From assembly GCA_022828595.1 (NCBI GenBank), contig JAKGHH010000002.1, positions 73,752,383 through 73,816,382 on the forward strand: DNA of 64,000 bases, in the 5' to 3' direction. This DNA is from Nelumbo lutea (Eukaryota; Streptophyta; Magnoliopsida; Proteales; Nelumbonaceae). The notes beneath the pieces are model-generated. The model saw only the letters and a list, made by a program, of their open reading frames with translations. It was not told the DNA's origin and did not search any database. Positions 59,701-64,000 of this stretch are shown piece by piece (position 1 is the stretch's first letter; each line of letters opens with the position of its first letter). Position numbers and translations under genes: made by a program.

Positions 59701-61100
59701 CTTTCCTCCTATGGGTCTTACCCATAGCGAGAGCAAAACTATAAATATAATCTTCCTCTACTCCTTTCCCAAGTAATGTGAGACAATAAGTCTTCCCATC
59801 CACTTAAGAGTGAAAATGGAAAAGACAAAACTCAAAAACAAGAGATGGGGGAAAGAGATTCTTGAAATTTTGAAACTATATATGTGTGTGTGTGTGTATA
59901 TATAGTGACCTCACTAAAAAATTCCATTACATTTTCCATGCTATTTGAACAATCTCATTTAGGTACATCACATGTACGCGATCTTGTTACATGCCACAAT
60001 AGTTTTATATTCTACTTTATTGTCTATAATGAGACAATGCATCTTTCATGCGACATTACACTAATAGATTCTTTCTTCCGATACATATATGCAAATGTTA
60101 GATGTAAACATGTTCAAACCAAAATTCCGCTAATTCATATAATAAATTCTTATACATGGTGGTTAGAAGATATAAGTTCTCATTGAGATAGAAACACAAC
60201 AAATATAAGAAAATGTATACAATAAGACCATATGCCCAAAAATATTTAAAATTCTATGAGTATAAAATGCATTTCTAAAATTGTAGTACATTATAATTTA
60301 CAAAATAAGGTATAAAGTCATTTTGGGTTGTTTTTGCCAAGATTTGTATACAAAATTTTCCCCAATTTAAGTTGTTCATGCACCCCAGTCCTTGTATGAA
60401 CAATTGCCAAGGCCTCTTGCTCTAGTTGGGTGCTCTGGATGTTAGTTCATCAAATTCCTTTCTTAGTGCATCTAGACGCCCCACAATGAAGTCAAAACGG
60501 TTTGCATTTCTATCATGAGATTGGGTTAATTTCGAGTATCTCCTAAGCATACTAGATGTTGGATTTTAATCTCATTAGAAAATAAATTCAATGGGTATTT
60601 AATTGATTAATTATATAATAAAGCACACTTATACATGTACTTTGAAAATGGTTTTAAAGTTCCCATCAAAATTCTTTGTTCTGACTTGCTCTCCTTTTTT
60701 AAGCCTTATTCCACATTGAAAAATTACTCAAGTTTTAAATAAGACATTTTTGCACTCCTTAGAAGTATAGAGACTTGGTACCACGTAATGCGAATACATG
60801 CATGTGTGTTGTGCAATGAGGTGCTTTAAAGTCACACCTTGCTCGCACTTAATGTGGTTGCGTTAAATGACTATATTTTAGTGCATCGAAGTGATGTAAA
60901 ATGATATGAAATGTGATGAGATACACAAAAAACCCAAAATCATGATTTGCAATGACTAAATTTGAAACCATAGATGCTATTTGCAAGTCATTTATAAATC
61001 ACAAAATCACAAGTTGTGATTCACAACTTGTAAATAGCTACTCGAAAAATCTTGTCTGATGTGAACCACACATCAAGGTGCTTTCGAGTCTTGGAGGCTG
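59701..61100. other. Intergenic region, no gene recognised
   Basis: AT-rich; a TG/TA microsatellite at 59883-59903. A pair of complementary words around 60990-61035 (aaatcacaagttgtgattcacaactt) could form a small hairpin. A 100-codon frame at 59884-60186 lacks any recognised domain. Confidence 0.4.
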
Positions 61101-61660
61101 AACCATGATCATTGATGTTTTAAATTAATCCAACGGGTCATAACTTGATTGGGTGTGATTAAAAGACATTCAAATGTTAATAATCATTAACTGTTAACTA
61201 ACTGTGAACAGTCACAGAGTTTGAATTTGTGATTGTATAAAGAACTTCTATAGATAAATACACCCCTTTTCACGATGGTTCTCCAAAACTCATAAAAGGG
61301 TGTAAATCAAGCTGGTTTTACACACAAGTTCTTGCTCACTTTTCACTGCAAAACACTTATCTTTCATATTCTAATCTACTACTGTCTCATAGAATGTCTC
61401 ATCAGAGATTCTTCAACTTAGTTGGTTGCAATTTCTGAACCAAGGCTTTGTTGAACCCTAGGAATAAATTTGTTAGTAACTCAATAACAAACTCAATAAA
61501 ACTGAGTGGGAATAAATAACGTTCCAAAGACTGTCTTTAAAGACACCTCAGAGCTTCTCCTCCGAAATATCAATTCACCAACCACGGAGCCAACCTCACG
61601 AAGTAAATTGTACCTTGCCAACCACCCATGCAAACCACATAGAAAGCGGACTCTACTTTA
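61101..61660 (+). mobile_element. Possible solo LTR or LTR fragment (copia-like style)
   Basis: The sequence has the layout of an LTR: ataactgtgaacagtcacag-type U3 words, a TATA-like tagataaatacaccc (about 61253), then a leader-like stretch with many ct-rich words. No TG/CA ends or target duplication could be demonstrated. Confidence 0.25.
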
Positions 61661-62072
61661 GGAGGCCCTTATAGATTGACATACCATTGCTAGTGTCCTT
61701 AAAAATTTGTTCATCACAACGTGGCATATCTAATTGGAGGAAGAATCTTCATCTTCAAAAACTCCTATACTTCTATCGGGTGACAAGGGATAGAGTAAAT
61801 GGTTTGCATTTCCTTAATTTGTTAATTCACAAATCCTCCAAAGGAACCTCAATCACCTCAATATTTTCGGTCCTATATCAACCTCGCAAGAAATGCAATC
61901 TATCAGAGACCAATGCTATAAAGTCCTACACTTTGAATCTGCTATCCGAGACATCAACAAGTTCGATACGGCTCTAAGACAGGTAAGATAGGAGAAACAT
62001 TGGATAATGCTTATAGTCCCCACCAGTGCAGACGACAATCATGCTTTCTTTGAGGGGTGATGCCTTAAAGTA
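61661..62072. other. Region with an unrecognised 96-codon frame
   Basis: A plus-strand frame (61687-61977) runs MLVSLKICSS to TSTSSIRL with no known domain and no promoter; not accepted as a gene. Nothing else is seen. Confidence 0.3.
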
Positions 62073-62360
62073 GGGGTGTAAACGGATTGAATTCGACTAA
62101 ATATTTGAATATTTGATTTGGCATGGTTCGAATTCAACCAATTGATTATTTTAGGTAATTAATAAACATATAAATAATTAATATAATTTAATTATTATAT
62201 ATAAATTATATAAAACATTTAAATATATTATATATTATACATAAGAGTTAAATAATCAATTGAATTAGGATATTTTTGAATTTAATCAAGTCATATTTGA
62301 ATTTGCCTGATTAGATATTCAAATTCAAAACCGGATTTTCGAATAACATTGACATCCCTA
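62073..62360. mobile_element. hAT-like MITE
   Basis: Opens taggggtgtaaacgg and closes cattgacatcccta, an imperfect inverted pair; AT-rich core with gaattcaa/ttgaattc words. No clear 8-bp duplication. Confidence 0.6.
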
Positions 62361-62589
62361 ACTCTCATTGTTGATCACAAGAATTGCATTCGCAATATTA
62401 AATGATAACTCAATTGGCGCCACGGTCCCAATTCCCGCTGGTTCCGTGAAAAATACTTCTCCAATAAACCTTGACTTAAACATTGAAATTTCATCAACAT
62501 GAGAAGAAACAAAGTGCATCCTCTTTTACTTCCGTGGTTGTGATCCCCGTTGGTGTGTGGAAAGAGACAGAATTTGCTCCTCACAAATG
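62361..62589. other. Short intergenic stretch
   Basis: Nothing recognised; a minus-strand frame here continues into the neighbouring fold-back and is not convincing. Confidence 0.3.
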
Positions 62590-62702
62590 AGCGCCTCACA
62601 TGCATATTCACCGTGCGTGCATTGGGAACATTTCCCGTGAATAATAATTAATAAGTACAGGAAATGTTTGCAATGCATGGTTGGATGTGCGTGTGAGGCG
62701 CT
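62590..62702. repeat. 113-bp fold-back repeat containing the recurring hairpin core
   Basis: Outer arms agcgcctcaca (62590-62600) and tgtgaggcgct (62692-62702) are exact complements. Inner arms tgcattgggaacatttcc and ggaaatgtttgcaatgca pair with few mismatches. The inner core is the same TTGGGAACAT word found in the F1 hairpins. Confidence 0.8.
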
Positions 62703-62786
62703 TTGAGGCGCTAGGTGTGAGGAACAGATCCAGTCTCTCGTGAAGGGGTTTCATCAACAAATTGATTCGACACATCACGATCTCCA

Positions 62787-62954
62787 TCAACATTCTCCTT
62801 TTAAGTCCACGATAACGATCTTTGATGCTGCTGCTGCAGTATGAAACCTTGAAATTTCTGTTATCTTTTTGGATGCCTTAGAAACAAAAGGCCTTATTAT
62901 GCTTTTCTTCGATCTAAGAAGCTGAGATTCCCAACCTTGATTTGCATCTCCCAT
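62787..62954 (-). other. Unrecognised short frame, possible gene fragment
   Basis: A 55-codon minus-strand frame starts at the ATG at 62954 (MGDANQGWESQLLRSKK, later a run of four Ala, ending LKGEC). The region is less AT-rich than its surroundings and has balanced codon use, so it could be an exon or broken gene end. No family was recognised and no splice continuation was followed. Equally possible that it is chance. Confidence 0.2.
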
Positions 62955-63099
62955 TCTGTCTCACCAACTTGATCCACAATCTCATCCCCACTTGTACATA
63001 CAAAGTAGTCGCTCAGTCATAATAAATAAACTCAACTCAAAACCTTAGGAGAAGACCGAGAACCTCTCCAACCCCATTCTTGATGATCATGTACAAGCA

Positions 63100-63599
63100 A
63101 ATGCCCGTAGTCTGGTACAGCGGTTCGTGGGTCGTAGTGGGTTTGGAATTTTAGATCTACAGGCCAGACTGGTACGGTACAACCAACCGGACCGTGCCAC
63201 CCATGGCCCGCATGCCAACACAGCCCAGTCCGATACGACCCATATATATTATTTATATATATTTATATATAATATATAATATATTATATGAATTATAATT
63301 ATATTATAATATATAGTATATAATATATTAATAAAATAAACAATTGTTTTCAATTTTATTATACTAATTTATTTAATTATTGTATATATAAGCAATTGTA
63401 TACATCAAAATTCATATAAAATTAAAACGTTAAGTTTTTTTTTTCAATTTCTTTTAAATAAATAGCTTTGGCCTGGTCCACAGTCTGGCCTGGCCCACGG
63501 CATGACACGGGCCCACATATGCTTGGGCTGTGGGCCATGCCGGGCCGACCCCCAAGTTATCCCAAGGGAGGTGCAGGCCACCCCCATTTTATACCTCTA
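63100..63599 (-). mobile_element. hAT-like element, inverted relative of the intron 3 copy
   Basis: The right end atacctctat, the GGCCC-rich shoulder and the core (attatactaatttatttaatt, caattgtatacatcaaaattc) are the reverse complement of 49912-50340. The left end is diverged, so its start is approximate. Confidence 0.65.
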
Positions 63600-64000
63600 T
63601 GCCAAGACTGATCCGATCCAATCCTATTTTCTCGAATTTGGGTCTCCCCTGTTCGGATTGGATTGGATCATAAAATAGGATCCGATTCAGATTACCCCTA
63701 TTTAATCCGATATATATGTTATTTATTTATTTATATTGCATTTTTTTAAATTTGTTATATTAATTCCTTTTTTTTATAAAAGCATGGATATATGTGATGA
63801 AAATAGTTGAAAATATCCTTGTATTTTTTGTTTTTTTAATTATAATATTTTATTTTTCTTTTAATAATTTATTAATTTTTCAAGAAGTTTAAATCAGATC
63901 CAAAAATCCAACTTATTCATCAAATTCGAATTCAAATCCATACATATGAGATCCAATCCGTATGCATCCCTTCAAAGCAAAGCAAAAGAGGCTCTTTAAT
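63600..64000. other. Window end, no gene
   Basis: AT-rich with ggatcc/atccaat words (gattggattggatc near 63655). 63715-63880 resembles the array at 25620-25790 (ttatttatattgcattttt, gaaaatagttgaaaatat), so it is a further fragment of that repeat. Confidence 0.45.

Overview
This is nuclear DNA of a flowering plant. The evidence is a spliced gene with GT/AG introns, intronless type I MADS-box genes, a telo-box/site II promoter, a fragment of plant mitochondrial DNA with trnG, and many hAT, PIF/Harbinger, Helitron-like, Ty3/gypsy (Athila-like) and Ty1/copia remnants. The DNA is very AT-rich between genes and gene-poor. The sequence alone does not identify the species; AT-rich coding sequence argues against a grass. 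Only three intact protein-coding genes are supported: two near-identical MADS-box genes and one CCHC zinc-knuckle gene.

Positions 1-25500 are a tandem array of one locus. Unit A (1-10070) carries a TIR repeat, a long non-coding upstream region, a promoter, an intact MADS-box gene (7118-7918) and a repeat-rich 3' flank. Unit B (10071-22619) repeats this order. It keeps the promoter and 5' leader (18500-19036), but the gene body is gone and replaced by repeat sequence. It also carries a private 0.73 kb mitochondrial insertion (14811-15540). Unit C (22620-25495) has an intact MADS gene (23122-23922) but only about 80 bp of the ancestral leader, fused to a truncated TIR repeat. A fourth, dispersed relic D (36955-42735) has upstream and downstream parts joined with the gene deleted, and was later hit by a 2.5 kb LTR-type insertion and a 0.9 kb Harbinger-like element. 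So the locus has four copies, two genes, and two independent gene losses.

Positions 25500-36950 hold no cellular gene. They contain a degenerate tandem array, two direct copies and one inverted copy of an AT-rich repeat (one copy with a Helitron-like 3' terminus and a hAT element with target duplications), and a broken Athila-like gypsy element on the minus strand. Positions 42740-46930 are nested DNA transposons, mostly non-autonomous.

The zinc-knuckle gene (47545-53887, seven coding exons, 525 aa, seven CCHC knuckles) has a housekeeping-type promoter and a 4 kb third intron loaded with repeats. Downstream lie a decayed Ty1/copia element on the minus strand (55250-59110, with LTR-like sequence to about 59700), another LTR-like stretch, and short hAT-like and fold-back repeats to the end.

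Comparison between the paralogous copies is the main source of evidence here: it supplies empty sites for several insertions and exposes the gene losses. The MADS proteins are probably nuclear transcription factors of the AGL62-like M-alpha group. The zinc-knuckle protein is probably a nuclear RNA-surveillance factor.
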